A program made the position numbers and the translations under genes. From contig JADDMT010000079.1 of assembly GCA_021401465.1 (NCBI GenBank), forward strand, positions 1 through 64,000: a stretch of 64,000 nt of DNA. Direction: 5' to 3'. This document shows, piece by piece, positions 32,364 to 42,974 of this stretch (positions within the stretch are counted from its first letter, which is position 1; every line of letters starts with the position of its first letter). The notes under the pieces were generated by a model, which saw only the letters and a list, made by a program, of their open reading frames with translations, made no database searches and was not told the origin of the DNA. This stretch comes from Teratosphaeria epicoccoides. Taxonomy: Eukaryota; Ascomycota; Dothideomycetes; Mycosphaerellales; Teratosphaeriaceae.

Positions 32364-35264
32364 TTATGCATGTCCACTCATCACAGCTTGCAACGCACTC
32401 CTCTTCTGCTCGCCCAGCTTCTCTTGCACGAATTTGCTGATCCTGCCATTATGTCTCTGATCCGCGTTCTTCAAGAAATCACCCACCCATTTCTTCACGT
32501 CCTGCACTTCCGGCCACGGGTCTCGCGCGGGCGCCTTGCACGTATTCAATTGCGTGAAGGCGGCTCCGAATCCCAATTCGTCGACATCACGGTCTTCGAT
32601 TGTGTCGTCCGCGGCAGGCGGCAGTGGCGGGTTGATCAGAAGCTGCAAAAGTGCCTGGCATGTGATGGTCCAGCCCCGCTTGGAGTAACGCTCGACGAAG
32701 GCTTGGGAGTCGGCAAGCGTCCTGGTCAACGAGATGACTGCTGTCTTTCGATCGAACGGCCTCGATAGCTTTTGCGTATCCGGCAGAATTATCTGAGTAT
32801 ATATTGGCGTAAAGACGTCCTTCTGCACCTGATCGGCGATACTGATGAAGAAATCCGCACCCAGGCCCTTCTCCTCGGTCCCAAGGGCAGAGACGAGGTG
32901 GTAGAATTTGATGAAGCGTTGGCTGAAGTTTTCGGTCTTGCTCGCCGACAGACGCGTGAAGAGTAGCTGGAACATGGGCACCCAGTAATTCTCTAGTGCG
33001 GTGATGGGAAAGGCGTTGACCACAGTTTCAATCAAATCCATGGCATACGTCTCGTAGGCTTTAGAGCTGACAAGCTTCTGGAAGATGACAAGTATAGCCT
33101 CGGTTTGATTCGCAGCTGCGATTTGCTCAGCACATTTTGGGATCGAATTGATGAGGAAGCGGTTGAGCGCAGGCACATTGCCTTTGCTATCCCAGTAGCC
33201 GGGCGTCAGCGCTGGCTGGATGAGTTGCTGCATGCGAGGCGTGATGGCTGGAGACGGATTTGCGGCGACCATAGCAGCGAGAAGCTGGAAAATATACGGC
33301 CGAAACTCATCGACATCCTGTGCAAGCGTCTCTGTGAGGACTGGAAAGAGGCTGTCCTCGACTTTGGCAGGCTCTCCTGGTCCAGCGAACCGGACGACAG
33401 CACCGACCGACTCAAAGTGATAGTAGCAGAAACCTGGATTCGAAGGGTTGTGTCGAATGACCTTGGTAATGTTGACCAGATTCGTCAATACTGCATCCAG
33501 GATCTGTACTACACCATCTCGAATGACAATGAGCACGCGCATGACGCACTTCATCAAAAACTCATTCTCCTGCACCTTCTCCGGCTTGGTGCCTTTTGCA
33601 ATGAGTGCGAAGAGATGCTGCAAAAGATCTTTTGACAGCGGCAGTATCGTTTCGCGTGGTATTATCGGCTGCTTCTGCTCATTGGTGAGGTACAGTGCTC
33701 GATCGACAGCCACAGCCGCGTAGGTGTAGACCACAAAGTTTGATGACTGGAGGTGGTTGACGAGTAGCGGGAATGCTGCTTGCCATTCTTGCGCCGACAA
33801 GATGCTCCGGAAGATGTACAGATACTTGATCGCGTCAACCTTGAGCAGCGGCTCGGCATTTGCGTCTGTCAGATCCTCGGCAATGTGCTTTTGGAAGAAG
33901 TCCAGGACGTTGACATTCGGATTGACGCTCAGAACACCTTTTGCGGTCGTGGCCACGCCCTTCGCTGCGATCGACGAGTAGAGATGTACAGAGGTATCTT
34001 TCGACTTCCAGTTCGCTTTTCGGTCTTTCGCGTACTCTGCCAGGAAGTGTTCGACGTATCGAATGACAACATCGGTGACCAGTTTCTCGAACTGCTCCAT
34101 GAGCTTGCGCAGGAAGTTCGTCGCCGCTCTCCGCCTAGTGTCTTCATCTGAGCCTTCCAGATCTCGTCGGATTAACTCGATTGGCTCGTCTTCAAAGGTT
34201 TCGATATCTGACTCACGCAGAGACAGATTCGGAATGACCACTTTTTCGGTGACCTGGCCCAACACGTCGGCGCTGTTGAATTGCTCGGCGTACTGCCGTA
34301 TCCCAACGACGGTGGTGAGAAATTCCAAGGCTCTGCTGACCACGCCATCGTACTTCGCCTCGGCGCCAAGACCTGTAAGCAGATTCCAGGACGTGCCGAT
34401 GAACTGTTCCATCTGTGCCCTGAACTCTTCTTCGTACTTTTTCGTGTAGAGCACCAGCACTCTGAACACACCGGCCCTGATACTCTCCAGCGGCCCCGCT
34501 TCATCGTCGTCTCCAGTCCGTAACGCCGGGTTGTCATATGTCAAGTACTTGTGCAGTAAACCAGCTATGGCAGGCAAATTCTCTTCGAACTGTGGCGGCA
34601 TGTCATGCGTTGACAGATCGTACATCAGCTTCAGGATCAAGTCGAGTGTTGCGGCGTGTGCTTTCAAGACCTCGGCATTGCCCTGATTCCGCTCCATGAC
34701 CTGGTCTGTGTTCTGCCATAGCTGTAGGAACGGTGTCGCGAACTTGGACAGCACGTGATTGATCTCGGTGTACAGCTCGTCGGACCGATACAGCGGCTCC
34801 CATCTCTTGAAGATTGAATGCGCGACTTGCAAGACTCCGTTGTTGACGGCAGCGTCGTCGGGGGTCAGCCTCGAGACCAGATCGTCGACCAACGTGTCCC
34901 ATCGCTGCCAGAAATCGCTGTCTGCTATCACACTGATCGCATCGCCGAGCTGCGCCTGAATGCTCGGCGGCACCTGCACCATCAACCCGATGAGCTCGCG
35001 CTTGATCGTGGCCACCTCGTGCGGCGGCAGCTTGTGATTGCCATCCTCGTCGGCCCAGTTGCGGCGGATGGAGTTCTTGAAGAACAGCGCGCTTGCTAAT
35101 CTCGTCGTCGGCGGAAAGGTGTCGGATGCAACGATCTGAAGCAGAGCGAGTGAGAAGCTGGGCTTCGTTTCTTCTTGTTTCAGCGATTGCTCGGCGTGTC
35201 TGCTTGTGGCAGGGTCCAAGCTGGACTGTAGGAGACTCGCGACTGCCTGAAGATCAACCGCCAT
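32364..35264 (-). CDS. CSE1: Importin-alpha re-exporter CSE1/CAS (exportin-2)
   Basis: A single exon of 966 residues, close to the roughly 960-970 of yeast Cse1 and human CAS. The N-terminus (residues 5-100) is an importin-beta N-terminal domain: HAEQSLKQEE, then ALFFKNSIRRNW. The rest is a HEAT-repeat solenoid with typical CSE1 stretches such as EDTRRRAATNFLRKL, ENEFLMKCVMRVLIVI and the C-terminal FVQEKLGEQKRSALQ. The protein binds RanGTP and importin-alpha in the nucleus and returns importin-alpha to the cytoplasm after cargo release, and is essential in yeast. Start context CACCATGGCG is favourable. The gene is divergent from the large ATPase gene, with 458 bp between start codons. Confidence 0.95.
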   Translation of the reverse strand: MAVDLQAVASLLQSSLDPATSRHAEQSLKQEETKPSFSLALLQIVASDTFPPTTRLASALFFKNSIRRNWADEDGNHKLPPHEVATIKRELIGLMVQVPPSIQAQLGDAISVIADSDFWQRWDTLVDDLVSRLTPDDAAVNNGVLQVAHSIFKRWEPLYRSDELYTEINHVLSKFATPFLQLWQNTDQVMERNQGNAEVLKAHAATLDLILKLMYDLSTHDMPPQFEENLPAIAGLLHKYLTYDNPALRTGDDDEAGPLESIRAGVFRVLVLYTKKYEEEFRAQMEQFIGTSWNLLTGLGAEAKYDGVVSRALEFLTTVVGIRQYAEQFNSADVLGQVTEKVVIPNLSLRESDIETFEDEPIELIRRDLEGSDEDTRRRAATNFLRKLMEQFEKLVTDVVIRYVEHFLAEYAKDRKANWKSKDTSVHLYSSIAAKGVATTAKGVLSVNPNVNVLDFFQKHIAEDLTDANAEPLLKVDAIKYLYIFRSILSAQEWQAAFPLLVNHLQSSNFVVYTYAAVAVDRALYLTNEQKQPIIPRETILPLSKDLLQHLFALIAKGTKPEKVQENEFLMKCVMRVLIVIRDGVVQILDAVLTNLVNITKVIRHNPSNPGFCYYHFESVGAVVRFAGPGEPAKVEDSLFPVLTETLAQDVDEFRPYIFQLLAAMVAANPSPAITPRMQQLIQPALTPGYWDSKGNVPALNRFLINSIPKCAEQIAAANQTEAILVIFQKLVSSKAYETYAMDLIETVVNAFPITALENYWVPMFQLLFTRLSASKTENFSQRFIKFYHLVSALGTEEKGLGADFFISIADQVQKDVFTPIYTQIILPDTQKLSRPFDRKTAVISLTRTLADSQAFVERYSKRGWTITCQALLQLLINPPLPPAADDTIEDRDVDELGFGAAFTQLNTCKAPARDPWPEVQDVKKWVGDFLKNADQRHNGRISKFVQEKLGEQKRSALQAVMSGHA

Positions 35265-35722
35265 GGTGTGGACGAAGGGAGCGGATCAAGCAAGCGCGAG
35301 GGGTGTGAGGGACGGGGAGCGGGCGACGGCGTGGTTGTGAAGGTAAATAGAACGAAGCTTGGGCTCTCAGCATGACTCAGGTTGGACTTGGAGAAGTCGG
35401 AGGGGCCACGCGAGTCGCGTGTCAGGAACGAGCCGCGTATGACGCCGGTCTGTTGACACACACACCCGAATTGCCACGAGTCAGTCAGTGTGTGAGCGTG
35501 TGACTGATCGATTCCCTCGCTTTCTAGACATCTGCAACGCTCGTCAGGCTCCCAGAGCGAATCGCCCAAGCCCATTATTGTCGACCAATCGTGGTTCTCA
35601 TCGTCCTCCATCACTCCTGACCATCCCTGCGATCAACAGTAATCGAGATGATCCCGTGAGTATCCCAGCAGGCGAGCAGCTTCTTCACGCCAGAGGATAT
35701 AGCAAAGGGCGCCTGCCCCAAG
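35265..35722. promoter_or_regulatory. Shared divergent promoter region, CSE1 / GHKL-ATPase gene
   Basis: The 458 bp between two divergent start codons must hold both promoters. An alternating GT/CA-rich patch (GTTGACACACACACCC at about 35,453-35,468, then CAGTCAGTGTGTGAGCGTGTGAC further on) lies in the middle. No TATA box is evident on either side. Confidence 0.5.
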
Positions 35723-38700
35723 ATGGCAGCAGACTACGCTCGTCTGCGAGAGCAGACCATGGGCGGCCATGAAGAGGAAGAGGCAGTCACAGTCAACACT
35801 CGTGCCTTGATCGACAAGGTCCTTGCAAGATACAGTGGCGAATGGACAACTCTCCGAGAGCTCATACAGAACGCGGCGGATGCTCAGGCGAAGAGAGTGA
35901 CGATCCGTTTCGAGACTTCACCTTCCGCCAGTGTTCCGTTGCCTCATAGCCAGGAGCCGGCAGATCACATCAAGCACGTGCTACTGCACCACACCCTCAA
36001 GACCCTCCTGGTAAGCAACGATGGGGAATTGTTCGGAGAGAACGACTGGGCAAGGTTGAAGCGAATCGCAGAAGGCAATCCAGATGAGACCAAGATCGGT
36101 GCATTCGGCGTTGGGTTTTACTCGGTGTTCGCGGACTGCGAGTCTCCGTTCGTTAGCTCTGGCAGTCAGACCATGGCATTCTACTGGAAAAAGGACAGTC
36201 TGTTCACACGGAGAGGCAAGCTGCCGGAGCATCAGGCGACGAAAGGTACTACCTTTTTGCTGGACTACCGGAGTACATCTACGCCCGTGCCGTCGTTGCT
36301 CAGCCTGTGCCAGTTCCTGGCGACTTCTCTCACCTTTGTTGGTCTTGAAAGCATCGCGCTTCATCTTGATGATTGGAATGTCATCACCCTGAACAAGAAG
36401 ATGGCTCCAGGGGCCAAGATTGCCATACCAAAGGACGTCAATCCGAAGACGAGAGATGGTCTGATGAAGATCACGGATGTCGAATACCAGAACGCACAAA
36501 TCGATGCCAGATGGATGAACGTAGTTGGCTGGGATCGTAGGACGACGTTCATTGCGAGTGGCAGCGGTGCTGCGCAGGCGGCGCACCAGAACGACTCTTC
36601 TGGCGCGTCCCTTCGCAGCTGGTTCTCGCGTTTCACAACTGGCACCGGTGTTGGTCAGACTTCAGCTACCAGGAAGGCACAGCGGGAAGAAGAGATCTTG
36701 CAGCAGATTTTGCTAGATGATTTGGCAGGCTACAGTCAAGCTACGGTCTTCTTGCGCCTCAGCACCGTCAGTGTGCAGACTTCCGTGAGCAGATCTCTGT
36801 CTGCTGAGCTGGAGAGGGCGACAAAGAAACCGCCGCCAAAAAGCACCAAAGTTGCTATTTTGACGTCCTCCTATGATGAGAGCTCGGCTTCTGTTGCTTC
36901 TGGCACGGGCTCGAAGCAAACAAGCTCAATCTTCTCATCTGTGCTTCCTCAGAAGAACGGCAAGATCTTCATTGGCTTTCCGACCGCGCAAACCACAGGT
37001 CTTTTGGCACATATATCTGCACCTTCGGTCATACCTACCGTCGAGCGTGAATCGATCGACCTCAATGCGAGATACGTGCGAGATTGGAACACGGAAATGC
37101 TGAGGGTCGCTGGCATCGCCTGCAGAATAGCTTTTACGGGTGAGATGGCAGACTTGAAGAACAAGTTAGACCGTACCATGCATGCTAATGGCCGAAAACG
37201 AGTAATGAACGAGGACGTAGAGGCTGTGATGGCTAGCGCTATTCACACCTACAAACAATTCAATTTCGATGAATCCACGCCATCGGCGAAAGTAGGACAG
37301 TACATCGAGGAGGCCTTCTGGATGTGCAACCAAAAGGCCAGTATTGAGACGCTTAGCACAAGAGGCGTACTTCCGAGTCAGCAGGTCCGCGTTGCAACCG
37401 AAGACTTGAGCTTTGTGGACGGCATCCCGGTTATCCCCGATGAGCTCATGGACAAGGCCAACGAGTTCATCACGAAGCTACGGGATTACGGTCTGCTTTC
37501 AGACATCACGACGAGCGATATCAAGAAGGAACTGGAAGCCCAGGCACTCACGGAAAAGCAGGTCACGGAGCTAGTGAAATGGGCCTGCAAGAAGGTTGAG
37601 CAGAATGATCTGGTTGCCAGTACCATCCACTCATTGTTCGATGGGACTGTCGCGAGTTTCGCCGCCGAGTTTGCGAATGTCTCGCCCAGCCCCGTGCTGC
37701 AGCTCGGACAGATTGAGACGTTCGTCAACGTGGCCAAGATTCCGGCTGAGATGCCTGTGCCGGCTCACACGATACCGTTTCGGTTGACAAAGGGCGTGAA
37801 TACGAGACAACTCGAAGCGCTTGGCTGGGAGGAGTTGCAGATTGTGCCATGGGTGCGCTACCTCATTGAGAGTGACGGTCGCGGTTTCGGCGCAAGCCAG
37901 AGCTTGACAACATCACCTGCTGTAGCATCGCAAGTCTTGCCAGTCATCTCAAAGGCGTGGGACGGGTTATCGAACTCATCAAAGCACTCGATCTCTGAGT
38001 TACTCGTACCGCGGACTGTCATTCCGACAAAGTTGGGTATGAAGATGCCGCCTCAGTCATACTTCGGCAATGTCAAGCTGTTCGACGATCTGCCCACCAT
38101 TACTGGCTTGCAAGGTGTCAAGGAAAAGTTTTTGTCAACACTCGGCGTGCGTAAGACTGTAGAGCTCAATGTGGTGTTCGATCGTCTGATGGCGAAGTCT
38201 GTGAGTCCTGCTGCGCAGGAGGAAGGCAAATGGAGCCACGTCGACCTCATCAAGTACCTGGTGTCTGTCAGCAGCGACATTCCGCCAGAAGATCTGAAGC
38301 GGCTTAAGAACACGCCGATCTGTCCTGCTGAGATGCAGTATGCGGACCAGGTGAGCAAGGGCAAGCTGTACCGCCTATCCGAGCTGTACGAGCCTAGCGA
38401 ACAGCATCGAAAGCTCGGCCTTTCGGTCCTCCAATGGCCTCGGTTGTACCGTTCCAACTCACTTGAAGGCCGCTTCCTGCGCTCGCTGGGACTGCAACCT
38501 TACCCCTCTGTTATAGACCTTGTGACCATTCTTAGCAAAGCTCCGCCGCGCAGTGAGCTCCAAAAGAGTGCTGTGGACTACTTCGTCGTCAACAACTTTC
38601 AGAACGGCTACAATAAGTATCCTATGCATGACATCGATGTTGCTTTCCTTCCTGTGCAGCCGTCCACCGGCGAGCCTAACAACCTCATCGCGAAGCCTCG

Positions 38701-40966
38701 ACAATGCTTTGCAAATCCGCAAGCTGCCGTGCTGAGATTCAGGACGCTCAGGGAGGATCTGAGGCCACATCACGCAATGTTTGGAGTGGCTATGGACCCG
38801 CCCATTGATGTCGCCGCAGAGCGGCTGATCAAGAGTCCGCCAGCTGATATCGCGACTGCGAAGGTGCTTCTGGGCTACTTTAGCGATCGGCTTAGTGAGA
38901 TTGGGCCCAACGGCATGCTCGCGGAGAAGCTTGGTGAAGCCAAGATCCTTCCTATCAAGGACACGAGACTCGCCGAGAAGCAAGGCGACATGAGGTATGT
39001 GTCGCCTCGGTCTGTGTTTCTGGGCGACAAGTCGACGTTTGGAGACATCTTCGATTTTGTCGATTTTGGTCCCGAAGCCAATACTTTTCTGCTGCGCGTT
39101 GGCTCTAAGCACGAGCCGAGTGCGTCAGAGATAGCAAGTCTACTGGTGCGACAGCCGGCCAAACTACTGCAGACACTCGGATCGGATAAATATCTTTCGT
39201 TGCTGCGCAGGATCGCCGAGAACGCTGCCAACTTGAAGAAAGACAGATCGCTCTGGCTGGAATTGAAGCGAGCGCATTGTCTATTGGCTGTGAAAGAGGT
39301 GGCAAAGGTTCTGCCTGGTGACGAAAAGGCGCGCGACGCGGAGGACGAAGAGATGTTCATCAAGGAGTACTCTCTCACTAGTGCGTCAAGCATGGTCATT
39401 GTAGACGACTTTGCGACGTACAGACTGTTCCAGTCGAGTCTTTTGACTGCTCCACAAGAAGAGATATTGGAGGACTTGTACTCTGCTCTCGATACGCCAT
39501 GGCTGAGCCGATTAGTGGAGGACGACCAGCGCATGGGCTCCCTGCTCAACGATCAAAGCGCGGCTAAGAGGTTGCAGAAGCTCATCGTTGAGCGCTGCAG
39601 ACTTTTTCTGCATGATCATACTGCGGATGTCATCAGGCACGACGGCAAGTGGCTAGAGCAGAATCTGACGGTCAAAGTTACAGAATTTCTGCAGGTCACG
39701 CGGAGACTCAAGGGCTATAGGATGCAATTCGTCGAGAACCGCACGGCAGCTCTTCACCGCGAGAGCAAGAGAGACGCAACCTTGTACGTCACGAAGCACT
39801 ATGACCTGTACGAGGTCAGTCGGGCGGTGATGAGCTTGCTTCTCAAGCGGCCGAGGCAGCAGGATTATTTGGCTTTGGAGACCATACTGGATAGTGATCT
39901 TAAGAGATTGCGCACCAAGGGCTACAATGTCGACCGCATCTTGCGAGCGAGGGCGGCAGAATCGCGCATTGCCGAGAGCGAACGCGCGAAGCGTGAGGAC
40001 GAGCAGAAGCGGCAAGCAGAGGCTGACGCTATTGATAAGCCAGCGCAGCAGCAAGCGCAGAAATTGCTCTCGCATGGTACGGCTGGGCAGAATCTGGAGC
40101 AAGATCCACAAACTCCAGACAAACAGCTTTCCATGCCCGGGGCATTTGAGAACTCGCCGGAGCAGAGAGCTGTATCTCCTGGTCGTGGCAGAAAATCGGT
40201 CCTGAGTAACATCACAAAAGCTCTGGGACTTGGTAACAACAATGTTGGCAGCAACCAAGCAGGCAGACAGCCACTGAGCATGCTCGGCTCAAGTGAAGGA
40301 CCAACGGACCTACCACCGCCGTATCAGCCAAAGGATCCAAACGGCGGTAAGACGTTGGCCACCGGCACCGAGCAGGTCACTTCACCCCGGGACCTACAGC
40401 AGAACCTGCAGTCCGCAGTCAAGGCTTCACGACCCTACAACGCCAACAGCCTCTTCTCACCTCCCCAAACAAACGAGATCAAGGAGACTCTTTCCTACTG
40501 CGACGGCAAGCCCGGCCATGACCTCACCTTCCTCCACGAATTCGACTCCGGCATCAAAGTCTTCCTCTCTCGCGCCTCCATTCAGAACGCATCCACCTTC
40601 CTCCAAACCCACAGCGGACCCATCAGCCACTTCCTCTGGGTCCTCCGCGAAGTCGCCGGCATCTTCGCCCTCCCGACCTCCGCAGTCAACATTTACTACG
40701 ACGACAGCGGTGCGGCCATCGCCTTTAATTCCAACGGCAGCATTTTCTGTAATTTGCGGTATTTCATGCAGTTGCATATGGAGCGCATGGAAGGCAAGGA
40801 GGGGAGGGTGGAAGCGGCGAGCTATTGGTGGATCACCGTGTGCCATGAGTTGGCGCATAATTTGGTGAGCGAGCATAGCGCGCAGCATAGTTACTACACG
40901 GAGAGTTTTGTCGCGCAGTATTTTGCGAGAATGGTGGGTTGGAGTGGGAGGGTGATGCAGGCGTGA
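35723..40966 (+). CDS. Large GHKL-ATPase protein (DUF3684/sacsin-like) with C-terminal HExxH motif
   Basis: A single exon of 1,747 residues. Residues 25-200 form an Hsp90/sacsin-like GHKL ATPase domain: LRELIQNAADAQAKRV (about 45-60, with the Glu and Asn of the N-box), GAFGVGFYSVFADCE (about 126-140) and a GTTF motif. A very long middle region corresponds to the DUF3684-type fungal family. A Lys/Glu/Arg/Gln-rich helical stretch is followed by a low-complexity linker (about 1430-1570). The C-terminal domain ends with WWITVCHELAHNLVSEHS, which has an HExxH signature (about 1709-1713) and further His and Glu nearby (EHSAQHSYYTESF). Cellular role unknown to me; an ATP-driven chaperone-like function is inferred. 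An in-frame ATG at codon 13 is an alternative start. Confidence 0.85.
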   Translation: MAADYARLREQTMGGHEEEEAVTVNTRALIDKVLARYSGEWTTLRELIQNAADAQAKRVTIRFETSPSASVPLPHSQEPADHIKHVLLHHTLKTLLVSNDGELFGENDWARLKRIAEGNPDETKIGAFGVGFYSVFADCESPFVSSGSQTMAFYWKKDSLFTRRGKLPEHQATKGTTFLLDYRSTSTPVPSLLSLCQFLATSLTFVGLESIALHLDDWNVITLNKKMAPGAKIAIPKDVNPKTRDGLMKITDVEYQNAQIDARWMNVVGWDRRTTFIASGSGAAQAAHQNDSSGASLRSWFSRFTTGTGVGQTSATRKAQREEEILQQILLDDLAGYSQATVFLRLSTVSVQTSVSRSLSAELERATKKPPPKSTKVAILTSSYDESSASVASGTGSKQTSSIFSSVLPQKNGKIFIGFPTAQTTGLLAHISAPSVIPTVERESIDLNARYVRDWNTEMLRVAGIACRIAFTGEMADLKNKLDRTMHANGRKRVMNEDVEAVMASAIHTYKQFNFDESTPSAKVGQYIEEAFWMCNQKASIETLSTRGVLPSQQVRVATEDLSFVDGIPVIPDELMDKANEFITKLRDYGLLSDITTSDIKKELEAQALTEKQVTELVKWACKKVEQNDLVASTIHSLFDGTVASFAAEFANVSPSPVLQLGQIETFVNVAKIPAEMPVPAHTIPFRLTKGVNTRQLEALGWEELQIVPWVRYLIESDGRGFGASQSLTTSPAVASQVLPVISKAWDGLSNSSKHSISELLVPRTVIPTKLGMKMPPQSYFGNVKLFDDLPTITGLQGVKEKFLSTLGVRKTVELNVVFDRLMAKSVSPAAQEEGKWSHVDLIKYLVSVSSDIPPEDLKRLKNTPICPAEMQYADQVSKGKLYRLSELYEPSEQHRKLGLSVLQWPRLYRSNSLEGRFLRSLGLQPYPSVIDLVTILSKAPPRSELQKSAVDYFVVNNFQNGYNKYPMHDIDVAFLPVQPSTGEPNNLIAKPRQCFANPQAAVLRFRTLREDLRPHHAMFGVAMDPPIDVAAERLIKSPPADIATAKVLLGYFSDRLSEIGPNGMLAEKLGEAKILPIKDTRLAEKQGDMRYVSPRSVFLGDKSTFGDIFDFVDFGPEANTFLLRVGSKHEPSASEIASLLVRQPAKLLQTLGSDKYLSLLRRIAENAANLKKDRSLWLELKRAHCLLAVKEVAKVLPGDEKARDAEDEEMFIKEYSLTSASSMVIVDDFATYRLFQSSLLTAPQEEILEDLYSALDTPWLSRLVEDDQRMGSLLNDQSAAKRLQKLIVERCRLFLHDHTADVIRHDGKWLEQNLTVKVTEFLQVTRRLKGYRMQFVENRTAALHRESKRDATLYVTKHYDLYEVSRAVMSLLLKRPRQQDYLALETILDSDLKRLRTKGYNVDRILRARAAESRIAESERAKREDEQKRQAEADAIDKPAQQQAQKLLSHGTAGQNLEQDPQTPDKQLSMPGAFENSPEQRAVSPGRGRKSVLSNITKALGLGNNNVGSNQAGRQPLSMLGSSEGPTDLPPPYQPKDPNGGKTLATGTEQVTSPRDLQQNLQSAVKASRPYNANSLFSPPQTNEIKETLSYCDGKPGHDLTFLHEFDSGIKVFLSRASIQNASTFLQTHSGPISHFLWVLREVAGIFALPTSAVNIYYDDSGAAIAFNSNGSIFCNLRYFMQLHMERMEGKEGRVEAASYWWITVCHELAHNLVSEHSAQHSYYTESFVAQYFARMVGWSGRVMQA

Positions 40967-41476
40967 GGAGGGAGAAGGGCAGGGTGTTGGTTTTTCTTGG
41001 CATAGCGATGGGTGGGATTGTATTGGTAGTCTCGGCATGGACGGTGCATAGTGATACCCTAGGACGGAGAAGGCACTCGAATTGTAAGGTCAGGAAGACA
41101 CATGGAATTCCCGCCGCTTGAAACATAGAGCATTCAACCTTGAAGCTTCCCGGCAGCAGCGACTCTTGTGCGAGGAAGGAGGCATCTCGTCATCACTCGC
41201 TCATTGCCTGTCGTCATCCTTTTGACCACATGGATCGAGCCCGCTGCGCCGCCACTTTCGCTACATACTTGACTACTTCGAGCTCGAATAACGGCCTCCA
41301 AATTGGGCCGCATGATGCCGCTGCCTGATGGTTCCGCACATACCCAAAGGCTGTTTGGCTCGTGAAACCCTCAGCTCTGCTATACCACTATGGGTCAAAG
41401 GCTGCAAGCTGGGACGGAGCCGCGAAATTCGTGGATTTCCAGCCTGCTGGCAATAGTTCAGTGCTCATCAAGGAGA
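40967..41476. other. 3' flank of the large ATPase gene, nothing seen
   Basis: About 500 bp between the ATPase stop codon and the distal end of the minus-strand pseudogene. Short overlapping frames only. Confidence 0.5.
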
Positions 41477-42758
41477 CTATCCGAGGCTATGTCGCGAAAC
41501 TATCACAACGTCTCTCCAAGCATCACCCGCACTGCCACTCTCAGCACATATGTGGGCGCATTCCTGCTCGTCCGAAGGACTCTGGTCCAAAGCAACCTTC
41601 TGGAAGGCGTCGGCTGTATCGGCTGTCGTCAATTGCCCCTGCTTCTCTTCCTGCAGCCGCGTCAGGCCGTGCCTCGTGCCGCCTCCGAAGCTACCGTTTC
41701 AGATCTATGTAGGCGTCTGTACAACGTGCCCATCTGCGTCTACTGTGACACTCCCATCACGATGTTCTCGGCCTGTGGCAGATCTACGAATGGATTTGCT
41801 GAACCACACTGCAATATTCTTGAGGCTGCCAGGCTCTCTACAGCCGAATTGGTCTGTCGACAGACGCTTGGTCGCACGAAGCACCGATCTCGCGATGTCT
41901 ATTTCCTCCTTGTGCTCTAAAGCCTGGGCCGCCTCGATGCTGGTTCGGAAGGACGACTTCCGCCCCGAAGCGACGTAGAGGTACTATCTGCTCTGCACTA
42001 GATTAATGTCGACCGGGAAATCATGCGTATTCTTGAGCGGGTCATTTTGGAGATACCCTGGATTAAACGTGCGGATCCAATCACTTGCCCCCACATGCGC
42101 AGGCCTGGACACGTAGCGTAGGGAGTTGCGGTAGAGTCCTTCGCCGGTAAGATCTCCTCGTCGATATAAATTTATGTTCTTGCTGAGAAGAGTATTTCTG
42201 AGAATATCTGTGTGCTCGTCGAGGCACGCAGCTAGCACATCCAAGTGCTTGCTAGTCTAATCAGCCGTACATGGCTGCCAGCGAGAGACACTCTGACTCA
42301 CAACGGAGGAGGTCCTCCGAAGATCTTTCCAGTGTCCGCATCCGTGCCATAGTCCTCAATAGCGCTGTTGGGATGACCGTGCAGGGGACAGGTCTAGGGG
42401 CAGCAGCTTGGACGTCGTCTGATACACGACACGCACGGCTTCGTGACCTCGGACGTCTCCTTCTTTGCCGTTAAAGCCCGAATCTGATCCAAAGCTATGG
42501 GCAATTTTTGGCCTTCGTGAAGCACACATGTCGCACCGTCCTATTCTGGCGCGTGCTGTTGGAGTGAATCAACAGCCACGCTACCTTATGCAGGGAACCG
42601 GGAATCGTCCGAGCATTACGCTTCACCACGTGTGAAATATACTCATCGATCTCGATGCTCGAAGAGAACCATACGTGTCGCGTGACTATTAAAGTATGTC
42701 TTGCACGTGGATCAGATGTTTGCCAAGAGCCGCGAAGCAGACGGACGGCATGACTCAT
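41477..42758 (-). pseudogene. Decayed gene of unknown family with C-to-T type nonsense mutations
   Basis: On the minus strand a long protein-like reading can be followed. An N-terminal piece (42,758-42,495, from MSHAVRLLRGSWQTS) is followed by a frame change. A piece from about 42,540 holds EGDVRGHEAVRVVYQTT. A 45-bp intron with GTGAGT (42,301-42,257) keeps frame into SDWIRTFNPGYLQNDPL, YLYVASGRKSSFRTSIEAA and SLKNIAVWFSKSIRR, ending at TAG at 41,477-41,479. In-frame stops are TGA at 42,356-42,358 (in a CGA-like context) and TAG at 41,984-41,986 (in a CAG-like context), plus TAG and TGA near 41,700 that a 53-bp intron might remove. Both clear stops are explained by a single C-to-T change. No domain recognised. 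Confidence 0.45.
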
Positions 42759-42974
42759 GCGGCGTCCGTTTGACCGCGGTCACGCGGTATCAACATCGCC
42801 GGGCCGAGCTCGTGGCTGGTGAGTAGTGCATGTGCTTTCCAAAGCTCGCCGCATGCATCTTCATTGTAGCTTAGCACGTCAAGCACATTTCAATCCACGG
42901 CTTCATTATTGGCGGTTCGGGACTTGGGAGAGAGCAAATTCGGTCAGGAGGAGGAGCCGAGGATTATACTGAAG

